Source: Streptomyces sp. CA-210063 | GTDB lineage: Bacteria; Actinomycetota; Actinomycetes; Streptomycetales; Streptomycetaceae | NCBI RefSeq assembly: GCF_024612015.1 | Contig: NZ_CP102512.1 | Coordinates: 9,114,001-9,178,000 of the forward strand | Reading direction: 5' to 3' | Length of the DNA stretch: 64,000 nt | Shown here: in pieces, positions 34,028 to 42,734 of the stretch | How positions within the stretch are numbered: the first letter of the stretch is position 1 | Layout: the number at the start of each line of letters is the position of its first letter | The notes under the pieces: generated by a model | Seen by the model: the letters and a program-made list of their open reading frames with translations, nothing else | Database searches by the model: none | What the model was told of the DNA's origin: nothing | Made by a program: the position numbers and the translations under genes

Positions 34028-35749
34028 ATGAACACGAGTCGCAGCGGAGAAAGAACGTGGCGCAGTGCCGTGCCGGCGGTCTTGCTGACCGTCGGGGCGC
34101 TCATCGGGGCCGCCCCGGACGCCCGGGGCGAGGACGCGCGGACCGAGACGGCCGTGGCGTCGACGAGTCCGGTCGGCGGTGTGACCGAGACGGTGGTGCG
34201 GGTGAGGGCGCCGCTGCCGGCGTCCTTCGGGGCGCGGCCGGCGGCGTGCGACTGGCTGTCGTACCTGCGCTACCGGGCCGCCGACGGGCCGGCGGACTCG
34301 GCCGACGCCGACCGGATCCTCGTCGCCCAGCCGGGGATCCTGGAAGGCGCCGGAGCCTTCGACAGCGTCGCCCGCAACACCGTCGCCCGCGCCACCGAAC
34401 AGGGGCGGCACATCGAGTTCTGGGCCCTGGACCGGCGCTCCAACTGCCTGGAGGACCGCACCGGAGTGGCCTCCGGCGACCAGCACACGGCCGTCGACTA
34501 CTACTACCGGGACAAGCAGGTCGAGGGCCGTACCTTCGACGGGTTCGTCGGCAACGGCGAGCTGGGGTGGATGGCGAAGCTCGGCATCGAGCGGACCGTC
34601 CGCGACCAGTACGACCTGCTCACCGCCGAACTGCCCGACCAGCGGCTGCGCAAGGAGAAGGTGCTGTGCGGAGGGCACTCGCTCGGCGGTGTGATCACCG
34701 GGTACTTCGCGACCGCCGACTTCGACGGCGACCGGGCCACCACGGCGGACGCCGGGCACAACCAGTGCGCCGGCTACTTCGCGCTCGACACCACCGTGTC
34801 CACCTCGCTCGCCGATCTGAGCGGCAGCATCCCGGACGACACCAACCTGCCCGACATCGGCCTCGGTTACGGCGCGGTGCAGGCCGGGCTCGACAGCGGC
34901 GTGCTGCCGCGCACGCTGTCCGCGCCGGTGCTCCTCAACCCGGAGATGATGACGCTGCTGGCCATCGCCGGCCTGGGCGCGCTGCAGGACCCGGGTGGCG
35001 AGGCCACCCTGCCGAGCTATCTGCCCCTCAACACCAACATCGAGGTCACCAACCGCTTCCTGTTCTCCGAGGACACCGCCACCTTCCTCACCGGCTCACC
35101 CGCGGTGAGGGACTTCCGGCTCACCAACGAGGCGATCCTCGGCGCGCTGATGGACGACCACTCCGTACCGCTGGCGTTCCTGCAGAGCAGCGTGGGCTTC
35201 TTCGACGGCGGGCCGATCGTCGACAAGAACTTCCCCCTCGCCAACGGGAGCGACGAGCAGCCGGCGCTCTTCGGCAGCGAGTACAAGGCCATCCCCGACC
35301 AGCCGGGCGGGCCGCTCTACACCTGGCGGAACTACGACCGCGTCGGCGATGCCGACGACCCCGGGTACCGGTCTGCCGACGGGACACCGTTCACGGGCGC
35401 GGGCAAGGAGGTCACCGACATCCAGGAGCTGGCCCGCAGCATGGCCGAGCAGCCGCTGGACTTCGCCGAGCAGTACTTCCCGACCAAGCTGGTCACCGAC
35501 CTCCAACTGGCCACCTCGCCCCAGGTGAAGCGCCTCGTCGTCCACCCGGACGGGCTCACCGCCAACCCGACGCTCACCGTGCTCGCGGGCGACGGACTGC
35601 TGGCGGGCCGTGTCCCGGCCGACCTGGACCCCGTGGTCGCCGACGGCTACCAGCATCTGGATGTGCTGACCGCCGCGCCCACGCAGAACGACGGCCGTCC
35701 CGAGCCCGTCTCCACGAGCCTGACGGAGTTCGCGCGGGCTCCCGAGTAA
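34028..35749 (+). CDS. Secreted alpha/beta-hydrolase-fold protein
   Basis: 573 residues from ATG 34028; an in-frame GTG lies at 34004, and neither has a clear ribosome site. The signal peptide is about 1-34. The nucleophile elbow CGGHSLGGVITGYF gives a GHSLG serine. Long insertions and a Cys/Asp-rich N-terminal part make it longer than lipases of 300-400 residues. No close family comes to mind. The stop TAA ends at 35749 and the tnpB-type scar starts within 1-2 bp, so any native terminator has been displaced. Confidence 0.75.
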   Translation: MNTSRSGERTWRSAVPAVLLTVGALIGAAPDARGEDARTETAVASTSPVGGVTETVVRVRAPLPASFGARPAACDWLSYLRYRAADGPADSADADRILVAQPGILEGAGAFDSVARNTVARATEQGRHIEFWALDRRSNCLEDRTGVASGDQHTAVDYYYRDKQVEGRTFDGFVGNGELGWMAKLGIERTVRDQYDLLTAELPDQRLRKEKVLCGGHSLGGVITGYFATADFDGDRATTADAGHNQCAGYFALDTTVSTSLADLSGSIPDDTNLPDIGLGYGAVQAGLDSGVLPRTLSAPVLLNPEMMTLLAIAGLGALQDPGGEATLPSYLPLNTNIEVTNRFLFSEDTATFLTGSPAVRDFRLTNEAILGALMDDHSVPLAFLQSSVGFFDGGPIVDKNFPLANGSDEQPALFGSEYKAIPDQPGGPLYTWRNYDRVGDADDPGYRSADGTPFTGAGKEVTDIQELARSMAEQPLDFAEQYFPTKLVTDLQLATSPQVKRLVVHPDGLTANPTLTVLAGDGLLAGRVPADLDPVVADGYQHLDVLTAAPTQNDGRPEPVSTSLTEFARAPE

Positions 35750-35750
35750 C

Positions 35751-36010
35751 CGTTCCTAGAGACTGAGTGGGAGTGAGTCCTGTTGCCAGGACTCGCGCTC
35801 AGCCGAACGCCCCGGACGGTGTTAAGCGTTCTGGTTGCCCGCGTTCACTCCGCTTCCGGGCGGCACGGATCGTGTCCGTGGTCCGGGAATGCGGGGGCGG
35901 ATTCCCTCACGCCCGGGAACACGCCGGCCGGCCTGGACGATCCGATGCCCCTGCTCATCACTCCGGTGAGCAGGGGGCGGTGCCGTCCGTCGCCGGATCG
36001 GGTGTCCCTG
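35751..36010 (-). ncRNA. Putative tnpB right-end (omega/re) RNA scaffold, copy A
   Basis: About 260 bp that is an inverted, diverged copy of 51710-51970. It corresponds to the extreme 3' end of a tnpB gene plus element end. A 10-bp hairpin (35948-35957 with 35967-35976) and a 6-bp hairpin (35864-35869 with 35875-35880) are both kept in the other copy by paired base changes. The element end is at GGAACGG; the next bases on this strand, TTACTCGGGAGCCCGCGCGA, would be the guide. They match the flanking hydrolase gene because that is where the element sits. Confidence 0.6.
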
Positions 36011-36349
36011 GGCGCGAATACCCGCTTCCAGATTCTGGAGGTGCGCCAGCTGGCAGCGGCGGGCCAGCCCCCACTGGTCGTGAGTGGCTTTGGTGATGCT
36101 GCCCGCCCACCGCGAGGACGAGAGCGGCGTCAGCTCCCGCTTACGCACCGCCCACGCCTCACCGGAGTGCTCCAGCCCGTCCCGGCAGCGCGCCTTGAGA
36201 TCCTTCGAAGCGAGCGACCCCAGATGCGCGCCGACCAGGCACAGCACCTTCTCATCGTCCGACGTCAGATGCTTGAGGCGGGTCCGGACAGCCACCCCAC
36301 TGGGACCGGACGCGATGAACGACGCCGCCACACTCCTCAGCTCACCCAC
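35822..36349 (-). pseudogene. tnpB with in-frame internal deletion (copy A)
   Basis: The ORF begins with a tnpB-type N-terminus (LTSDDEKVLCLVGAHLGSLA, GEAWAVRKRELTPLSSSRWA, GSITKATHDQWGLARRCQLA, HLQNLEAGI) and then jumps at about 36011, in frame, to the C-terminal segment RAQGHPIRRRTAPPPAHRSD shared with copy B. All RuvC motifs and the zinc ribbon are missing. A premature TAA at 35822 replaces the CAA seen in copy B. The protein cannot be a nuclease, but the RNA-like end is retained, as in short non-autonomous derivatives. Confidence 0.65.
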
Positions 36350-36597
36350 CCCGTCACCCCCGCCCCGACCCCACCCGAAGATCCCGTCGCCCTGGGAAAC
36401 GAGCGCTGCCCATGAGGGTCACGCATTCGATGAGAGAACGTCAGTTCCTCACTGAAACCGACACCACGGCCTACTACTCCAGCTGTAGATCGTGATCTTG
36501 CTGGAGGTGAAACTGGGCGTCCGAGTTGGCCTGTGAGCTTGGCCTGTGAGGTCTCGGCCTTGAGTGAGCCGGTCCGTGGGAGTGGGCGCTGTCTCCG

Positions 36598-37185
36598 TCA
36601 GGTACGGGACGCGTCGGCCGGGTTGTGGCGCCGGTAGTAGCGGGCGACGCGGGTCCGGTTGCCGCAGCGGGTGGGGGAGCACCAGCGGCGGCGGGGGTGT
36701 GACGACAGGAACACCATGACGCAGTCGTCGGCCTCGCACTCCTTGAGCCTGCCGATCGCGGGGGCGCTGAGCATCTCGGCAGCGGCCTCGGCCAGCAGTG
36801 CGGCGAGGCGGGTGCCGAGGGGGCCGGTGCGGCGGGAGATGGCGGTGACCGCGGTGCCGTCCCAGCCGAGTTCCCGGACAGATGGTGCCGCACGCTGGGC
36901 CTCGGTGAGTCCGCCCAGGGCGGACCCGGGGGGTTCGGTTTGGTCCAACAATGCCCGGACGGCGGCTTCGGTATGTGCTCGGACGGCGTGGACGGGGGCG
37001 AGGTCGGCCCGGGTCGGTGCGGTGTCCCGGACCTCTCCCTGGAGGCGGTCCCCCTCCAGGGTCAGCCAGTCGGACAACTGCCGCGGGGTGGCGAGCAGAT
37101 CCACGCGCCCGTGGGCCCCCACTGGGCGGGTGTTGACCAAGTCCAAGGCCAGGACCTCGCCGGTCAGCGGTGCACTGTCAGTCAT
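36598..37185 (-). CDS. CGNR zinc-finger regulator (ABATE domain)
   Basis: 195 residues. The N-terminal ABATE domain (EVLALDLVNTRPVGAHGRVD, LLATPRQLSDWL) is followed by a C-terminal zinc finger CEADDCVMVFLSSHPRRRWC, then SPTRCGNRTRVARYYRRH with the defining CGNR. Such proteins are small stress or ligand-responsive regulators. It is divergent from the alpha/beta-hydrolase gene at 37270, and the gap holds palindromes suited to a shared operator. Confidence 0.92.
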   Translation of the reverse strand: MTDSAPLTGEVLALDLVNTRPVGAHGRVDLLATPRQLSDWLTLEGDRLQGEVRDTAPTRADLAPVHAVRAHTEAAVRALLDQTEPPGSALGGLTEAQRAAPSVRELGWDGTAVTAISRRTGPLGTRLAALLAEAAAEMLSAPAIGRLKECEADDCVMVFLSSHPRRRWCSPTRCGNRTRVARYYRRHNPADASRT

Positions 37186-37269
37186 GCCCTAATGCTACAT
37201 CGCGCACTTGACGCGTTAGTCGCAGCGAGGTTAGTACTAATGCATCTTTGCGCTAAGGAGGCATGTGAT
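37186..37269. promoter_or_regulatory. Divergent control region with TTAGTACTAA palindrome
   Basis: Between the CGNR gene and the hydrolase gene lie a perfect palindrome TTAGTACTAA (37231-37240) and two CTAATGC copies (near 37190 and 37237). These are unusually AT-rich for this genome and fit an operator of the CGNR protein. Confidence 0.5.
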
Positions 37270-38163
37270 ATGACGTCCGCGACACCGCCCCGCATCGCTG
37301 TTCCGGCCCGGACCGTCCACCGGTTCGTAGAGGTCGATCAGGTGGAGGTCTTCTACCGGGAGTCCCTACCCGAGCGTCCCGACGCCCCGGTGGTGCTGCT
37401 CCTGCACGGCTTTCCCTCCGCCTCGCACCAGTACCGTCGCCTCATCGACACCCTCGGCCGCCACTACCGGCTCATCGCCCCCGACTACCCGGGCTTCGGA
37501 CACACCCGCACCCCGGACGGGTTCACCTACTCCTTCGAGCGGCTCGCAGATGTCGTCGAGCGCTTCACCGAACGCCTGGCCCTGACCCGCTTCGCCATGT
37601 ACCTCTTCGACTTCGGCGCCCCCGTCGGCTTCCGCCTGGCACTCCGCCGCCCGGATCGTGTCGCGGGCCTGGTCGTGCAGAACGGCAACGCATACGCCGA
37701 GGGGCTGTCGGAGGCGGCCCGCGAGTTCACCGCCCTCACCCCCGACACCCCCGGCGCCGACCAGGCCGTCCTCGACCTGTTCACCCTGGACGCCACACGC
37801 GCCCAGTACGAGGGCGGCACCGCCGACCCCGAACTGATCGCCCCCGAGGGCTGGCTGCTCGACCAGCACTTTCTCGACCAGCCCGGCCGCAAGCAAGCGC
37901 AGCGCGCGCTTGCCTACGACTACAAGAGCAACATCGCCGCCTACCCCGACTGGCAGGCGTGGCTGCGCAAGCACAGGCCGCCGACTCTGATCACCTGGGG
38001 CAGCCGCGACCCGTTCTTCCCCGAACCCGGCGCGCTTGCCTACCTTTCCGACCTGCCGGACGCCGAACTTCACCTGTTCGACACCGGTCACTTCGCCCTG
38101 GAGGACCACTTGCCCGAAATCGCCCCGCTGATTGCCGACTTCCTCACCCGCACCTGGGCCTGA
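37270..38163 (+). CDS. Alpha/beta hydrolase with Asp nucleophile (epoxide hydrolase/dehalogenase-like)
   Basis: 297 residues from ATG 37270 with AAGGAGG 8-9 nt upstream; longer frames lack this. The oxyanion motif LLHGFPSASHQYR, the nucleophile elbow LFDFGAPVGFRLA (Asp instead of Ser) and the terminal DTGHFALEDH place it with epoxide hydrolases and haloalkane dehalogenases, which form an ester on Asp. It is probably controlled by the divergent CGNR regulator and may detoxify a reactive compound that the regulator senses. Confidence 0.88.
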   Translation: MTSATPPRIAVPARTVHRFVEVDQVEVFYRESLPERPDAPVVLLLHGFPSASHQYRRLIDTLGRHYRLIAPDYPGFGHTRTPDGFTYSFERLADVVERFTERLALTRFAMYLFDFGAPVGFRLALRRPDRVAGLVVQNGNAYAEGLSEAAREFTALTPDTPGADQAVLDLFTLDATRAQYEGGTADPELIAPEGWLLDQHFLDQPGRKQAQRALAYDYKSNIAAYPDWQAWLRKHRPPTLITWGSRDPFFPEPGALAYLSDLPDAELHLFDTGHFALEDHLPEIAPLIADFLTRTWA

Positions 38164-38506
38164 CTGGCCCGTTTGCACTCGTCGTACCGCGGCGGCCGAG
38201 GCATGGGCCGCCGGAGCGACGAGGCCGATCCCGATGCTCAGCCGGCCCAACTCAAAATGCTCACGGGCTAACTCGGACGCCCAGTCACAGGTGGCGGCCC
38301 GGAGCTACCTCCATCCGCAGACCAGCAGCCTGGACCACTTCCACCGACTGCTTGCCGCACTCCTGCACCGCCGCAACCAGCACCCTGATGGCCCAGATGC
38401 TGAGCGTCACACGCACCAACCAGTCCAACCAGTTCCAGGACGGTCACTGCAAACTCGTCTGACGTCCGTGGAGAACACCCCTACAGATCTCTGACAGTTA
38501 TTCACG
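38164..38506. other. Intergenic debris between hydrolase and IS701 remnant
   Basis: 343 bp. The reverse frame across 38180-38290 reads ASELAREHFELGRLSIGIGL then VAPAAHASAAAVR, which looks like a gene fragment but was not identified. The rest has no convincing coding signal. Confidence 0.35.
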
Positions 38507-39430
38507 AACAAGCCCCAGGGCCGGATCGAGAACTCCCAGGTCACCGTCTACCTCGTCTACGCCGGCGCCCGGGGACAAGCTGCGGCGGACCGGGAGCTGT
38601 ACATCTCGCGCTCCTGGACCTGCGGCCCGGACCGCTGCCGGACAGCGGGGCTCGGCGAGGACACCGTCTTCGCGACCAAGCCGGAACTGGCCCGCACGAT
38701 GATCGAACGGTTCCTGGCCGCCGGACACCGCGTCGGCTGGGTCACGGGTGACGAGGTCTACGGCGGCAACCCGAAACTGCGGGCCGCTTTGGAGGAACGC
38801 GGCATCGGCTACGTTCTCGCGGTGGCATGCTCGACCGAAGTGCCCACCGGCGCAGGCACGTTCCGCGCTGATGCCTTGGTGAAGAAGGTGCCGAAGCGGG
38901 CCTGGCAAAGACTCTCGGCCGGGCCCGGTGCGAAGGGACAGCGGTTCTACGACTGGGCCGTCATCGACCTCGCCGAAGCGGCACCGGGCCGGCGCCAGCT
39001 CCTGATCCGCCGCAACCGCACCACCGGCGAACTCGCCTACTACCGCTGTCACACCACCACGCCGGCATCACTGGCCACCCTGGTCATGGTCGCAGGTTCC
39101 AGATGGCGGGTGGAGGAAACATTCCAGAGCGAGAAGGGGCTGGCCGGAGTGGATGAGCACCAGGTCCGCAACTACCCCTCCTGGGCCCGCTGGGTCACCC
39201 TCGCGATGCTCGCCCACGCCTTCCTCGCCGTCGTCCACGGCAACGAGTACGCACACCCACCCCCATCGGACGACCTGATCCCGCTGACCTGCAACGAGAT
39301 CCAGCGCCTGTTCATCACTGTGGTTGTCCGACACGATCACGGCCCGGGCCACCGGCTCAGCTGGTCCACCTGGCGACGCCGCCACCAGGCCGCTGACCAG
39401 CCCAGATACCGAACTGCGGCTGGAGTGCTA
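38507..39430 (+). pseudogene. IS701-family transposase, N-terminally truncated
   Basis: The frame reads GRIENSQVTVYLVYAGARGQ, AAADRELYISRSWTCGPDRC, GWVTGDEVYGGNPKLRAALE, VAGSRWRVEETFQSEKGLAG and LIPLTCNEIQRLFITVVVRH, the middle and end of an IS701 DDE transposase. The family is about 400 residues; roughly 100 N-terminal residues are lost, and the frame reads past the normal end. The DD(E) acidic positions D (GDEVYGG) and E (RVEETFQ) remain. Inactive. Confidence 0.88.
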
Positions 39431-39434
39431 ACCA

Positions 39435-39462
39435 GGCCCGGGAGGATTTCTCCTCCCGGGCC
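39435..39462. terminator. Hairpin terminator after the cutinase gene
   Basis: GGCCCGGGAGGA (39435-39446) and TCCTCCCGGGCC (39451-39462) form a perfect 12-bp stem with a 4-nt loop, 34 nt beyond the cutinase stop. Confidence 0.85.
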
Positions 39463-39495
39463 CTTCGCCTCTCTGTGCGGGGCTTCGCGTGGGGC

Positions 39496-40137
39496 TCAGA
39501 CCTTGCCCGCGGCGAAGGCCGCCGCCGCGTCCGCGTTCGCCCGGTAGCTCAGGTGCGCGCCCGTGTCGCCCCCGCCGTTCTCGCAGACGGGGTCGCCGGC
39601 CGCGCAGAAGTCGATGGTGCGGCTCTGGTAGGTGCCGGTGACGCTCTTGCCGATGGCCCGGATCGGGTTGCCGAACAGCAGCACCGCGGCGACCTTGGGT
39701 TCGAGCGCGGCGGGAATGGTGGCCACGATGGGGCTGCCGACCACCGCGCCGGCGCTGCTGATGCCGATGGAGTTGTCGACGACGTTCGCGCCCTGCGAAT
39801 AGCCGACCAGGATGAAACGCTGGTTCGGGCAGGAAGCGGCCTGGCTCCTGACGTGGTTCACCAGGTCCCTGTTGCCCTGCGCGGCCGAGGTGAGGGAAAG
39901 GTCCGCGGGATAGTTCACCTTGTAGCTGGACAGTGATTTGCCCGTGATTTTCTTCTGCAGCGCGGAATACACGGGGTCGCCGACGATGAAGCCGAGCGTG
40001 CCCGGCTCGAAGGTGCCGCGAGCCGCGACGACGTCGATGTCCGTGCAGGCCGCGGCGGCGGCCGTGGGTGCCGAGACGGTGGCCAGTCCGGCCCCGCCGG
40101 CCAGGGAGAGTGCGGCGAGGCACAAGCGGATACGCAT
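39496..40137 (-). CDS. Secreted cutinase-family esterase
   Basis: 213 residues from ATG 40137 with AAAGGA upstream. Signal peptide about 1-27 (ends TAAAAA). The mature protein has CTDIDVVAARGTFEPG, the nucleophile FILVGYSQGANVVDNS, and the disulfide/Asp region IDFCAAGDPVCENGGG then HLSY, the Ser-Asp-His set of family CE5. It would hydrolyse cutin, acylglycerols or other lipid esters. In mycobacteria a cutinase-fold protein (Rv3802c) is part of the mycolate locus; here one lies three genes from a Pks13-like synthase. Confidence 0.93.
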   Translation of the reverse strand: MRIRLCLAALSLAGGAGLATVSAPTAAAAACTDIDVVAARGTFEPGTLGFIVGDPVYSALQKKITGKSLSSYKVNYPADLSLTSAAQGNRDLVNHVRSQAASCPNQRFILVGYSQGANVVDNSIGISSAGAVVGSPIVATIPAALEPKVAAVLLFGNPIRAIGKSVTGTYQSRTIDFCAAGDPVCENGGGDTGAHLSYRANADAAAAFAAGKV

Positions 40138-40274
40138 GGGGATCCTTTGAGGGTGGGGCGCGTGGAGCGCCTGCGGAAAAGGACGTCCCGAAGGTATTCG
40201 CGTTGTTGGACCGGGTGTTATGGACGGGAATTCAGTAATCGATTTTCTTTTTGCGCAGAGGTGAGTCTGTTTCC

Positions 40275-41519
40275 TTATGTGGTTCCTTGTGCGGTGAATG
40301 TGTCGTCGTCCCGCAACGCCTCCGCGCGCAGGGCGAGGATGAGGTCCAGGCGGGTGCCCGGGTCGTGCAGGGCGTCGCCGAAGAGCTTCTCCAGCTGGCG
40401 CAGGCGGTAGCGGACCGTCTGTGGGTGGATGTGGAGGCGGGCGGCGACATCGGGCACGTTGCTGCCGCCGAGCAGCCATGCCAGCAGGGTCTCGGCGAGC
40501 CGGCCGCGCGGCCCCTCCGCGACCGTGTCCAGCGGGGCCAGGACCCGCAACCGGAGCTGGTCGAGCATCGGTTCGTCGCTGTGCAGCAGCAGCGTGGAGA
40601 GATGGTCGGCGCAGCGCACCACCCCCTGCCGGGGCAGGATGCCGCGCCCCATGAGGCCGAGCGCGCGGGTGGCCCAGCGCAGCGAACGGGCGGCCTCGGC
40701 GAGGGGGACCGTCGGCCCGATCGCGGCGGGCCGGCCGCGCAACGCGAGCGTGAACGCCCGGCCGCCGAAACGGCCGGAACCGTCCGGGTCGGGCACCAGC
40801 ATCCGCGGGGGCCGCGACTCCATGTCCACCAGCGCCCCCGCCGCCGCCAACGGCCGGTCCGCCTCCCGCTGGTCCGGGGTCGCCGCCAGCGCGACCACCG
40901 CGACCTGCCTCGGCACCGACCACCGGGCGCCGTGCGCCAGATCCCGCACCGCCTCCGGGGCCACCGGCCCCTCGCCCAGCAGCAGATCGAGCAGCCGTCT
41001 GCGCCGCCGCTCCAACTCGTCCGTGCTGCGCAGCTGGGCCTCCGCGTATCCGGCGGCGGCCGCCTCGGCCACCTCGTGCACCGTCTGGAACGCGAGTTCG
41101 CCGAGCGCCGCCACCACCGAGGAGTCCAGGCCCAGTGCCTCCGCCGTACGGCCCATCAGCCGCCAGGCGTGCAGTCCCCCGACCCGTAACGCCGACTGCA
41201 ACGCGTCCAGGGCACGGCCCTCCAGGGCCTCGCCGCGCCCGAGTTCGTAGTACGTGGCGGTGATCGCGGCCCCCTGGCCGCGCGGATCGGCGATGTGGTC
41301 GACGAACAGGGTCAGCGCCTGTACGACCCCGGATCTGAGGTGCGCGAGATACGTCCCGTCGGCCGGGCGGGCGTACTCCGGGACCTGTCTGCGCACCTCC
41401 TCCTCCACCTCGTCGGCGACGGCCTCCAGCTGATCGCGCAGCAGCTTGGCCAGTTCGGGAGGCACGGGGGCGGCGCCGGGGCCGTCCGGTACGCCGTGCG
41501 GCGGGGTGGGGGCAGCCAC
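40275..41519 (-). CDS. PucR-family transcriptional regulator
   Basis: 414 residues from a GTG at 41519 behind AAAGGAGG. The C-terminal HTH_30 region LLAWLLGGSNVPDVAARLHI, HPQTVRYRLRQLEKLFGDAL and DPGTRLDLILALRA identifies PucR/CdaR-type regulators. The N-terminal half (LLRDQLEAVADEVEEEVRRQ) is helical. It lies between the cutinase and Ag85-type esterase genes on the same strand and is the likely local regulator of the lipid locus. Confidence 0.92.
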   Translation of the reverse strand: MAAPTPPHGVPDGPGAAPVPPELAKLLRDQLEAVADEVEEEVRRQVPEYARPADGTYLAHLRSGVVQALTLFVDHIADPRGQGAAITATYYELGRGEALEGRALDALQSALRVGGLHAWRLMGRTAEALGLDSSVVAALGELAFQTVHEVAEAAAAGYAEAQLRSTDELERRRRRLLDLLLGEGPVAPEAVRDLAHGARWSVPRQVAVVALAATPDQREADRPLAAAGALVDMESRPPRMLVPDPDGSGRFGGRAFTLALRGRPAAIGPTVPLAEAARSLRWATRALGLMGRGILPRQGVVRCADHLSTLLLHSDEPMLDQLRLRVLAPLDTVAEGPRGRLAETLLAWLLGGSNVPDVAARLHIHPQTVRYRLRQLEKLFGDALHDPGTRLDLILALRAEALRDDDTFTAQGTT

Positions 41520-41641
41520 GGCGGACCCTCCTTTCACCCGGAAGCGGCTCACCCGCGGGCTGGTGCCCGTGGGATGAGGGGCAAGTCCTGGGTTGGACGG
41601 ACGTCCCCTGCGCTCCGTTCCGTGCCCCGACGGCACCGGCC

Positions 41642-42712
41642 TCACGCCGGCACCCCCAGCGCACCCGCGAGCATCGGCCACGACGCGCCGAACTCCCGCT
41701 TCCAGTAGGCCCAGCTGTGCCCTCCTCCCGCGTAGAAGTGGGTCGTCACCGGGACGCGCAGCAGCGCCAGCGTGTTCGTGAACGCGTGCGCCGACGGCCA
41801 CAGCGCGCTCTCCAGCGCCTCCGGCAACCAGTCGCCGGTCCCGCCCACCACCCCGCTGCCGCTGGACACGTACAGGGCGGTGCCGCGCAGCCCCGCCGCG
41901 CGGTACCGCGGATTGAAGTCCCGCCAGGTGAGCAGATTCAGGATCGGGTTGCCCCACAGGGACAGGGGCGCCAGGTTCTCGCGGGCCACGATGGCGTCCA
42001 TCAGGCTCGGCACACCGGGTGCCGTGGTGTCGAGGATGCCGCTGTACGAGGCCGCCGCCGCGAACGCCCCCGGATGCCGTGCCGCGTGCGCCATCGCTCC
42101 GTAGCCGCCGGTGGACACCCCGGCGACGACCTGGACCCCGGACGCCCGGTAGTTCCGGGCGAGCAGTGCCGGGACCTCGGCGAGCTGGAACGTCTCGTAG
42201 TCCGGGCCGTTCCGCCAGGCCGTGGGTATTCCGGTGGGCCCCGCGTCCGGCATCGCCACGATCAGCTCCCGGCCCTCCGTGAACGCCACGATGTCCGTCT
42301 CCCGGGTCCAGGACGTGTAGTCGTCGTGGGCGCCGTGGAGGAGATACAGCACGGGGTACTTCCGGCCCGGCTGCGTGCCGAAGGAGGAGGGGAGGACCAG
42401 CCGCACCGGTGCGTTGCGTCCCAGGGCGGCGGAGGGGAGGGAGACGTCGAGGGTACGGGGGCCGAGGCGGGTGACGGTTTCTGTGGCTGTGACGGTTTCT
42501 GTGGCTGTGGCTGTGGCTGTGGCTGCGGTGGCCTGGCTGGTGGTGGTCCGGCTGGTGGTGGTCCGGCTGGTGGTGGTCCGGGCGGTGGGCGCCCGGCGGG
42601 TGGCCGCGCCGGCGGTGCCGGTGGCTGTGGCGCCGAAGAGGGCGGCCAGGCCGGTGGCGGCGGCCGTCCTGGTGACGGCGCGGCGGGACATTCCGGTGGT
42701 GCGGTCGGACAT
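41642..42712 (-). CDS. Antigen-85/esterase-D-type secreted acyl esterase
   Basis: 356 residues. A Tat-like signal (SRRAVTRTAAATGLAALFGA) precedes a Thr-rich linker with repeated TTTSR and TATATE units (about 40-85). The PF00756-type alpha/beta domain then has KYPVLYLLHGAHDDYTSW, the nucleophile VVAGVSTGGYGAMAHAARHP and the C-terminal HFYAGGGHSWAYWKREF. The family includes mycolyltransferases (Ag85) and formylglutathione/trehalose-ester hydrolases. It is encoded 22 bp after the Pks13-like gene, as mycolyltransferase genes cluster with pks13 in mycobacteria; transferase activity is inferred only. Confidence 0.85.
   Translation of the reverse strand: MSDRTTGMSRRAVTRTAAATGLAALFGATATGTAGAATRRAPTARTTTSRTTTSRTTTSQATAATATATATETVTATETVTRLGPRTLDVSLPSAALGRNAPVRLVLPSSFGTQPGRKYPVLYLLHGAHDDYTSWTRETDIVAFTEGRELIVAMPDAGPTGIPTAWRNGPDYETFQLAEVPALLARNYRASGVQVVAGVSTGGYGAMAHAARHPGAFAAAASYSGILDTTAPGVPSLMDAIVARENLAPLSLWGNPILNLLTWRDFNPRYRAAGLRGTALYVSSGSGVVGGTGDWLPEALESALWPSAHAFTNTLALLRVPVTTHFYAGGGHSWAYWKREFGASWPMLAGALGVPA
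42475..42582. repeat. Short tandem repeats coding the Thr-rich linker
   Basis: Units of GGTTTCTGTGGCTGTGAC and CTGTGG are followed by three copies of the 15-mer CTGGTGGTGGTCCGG. Both lengths are multiples of three, so expansion or loss would change linker length without breaking the frame. Confidence 0.8.
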
Positions 42713-42734
42713 GGCGGCTCTCCTCGGATCGGGT

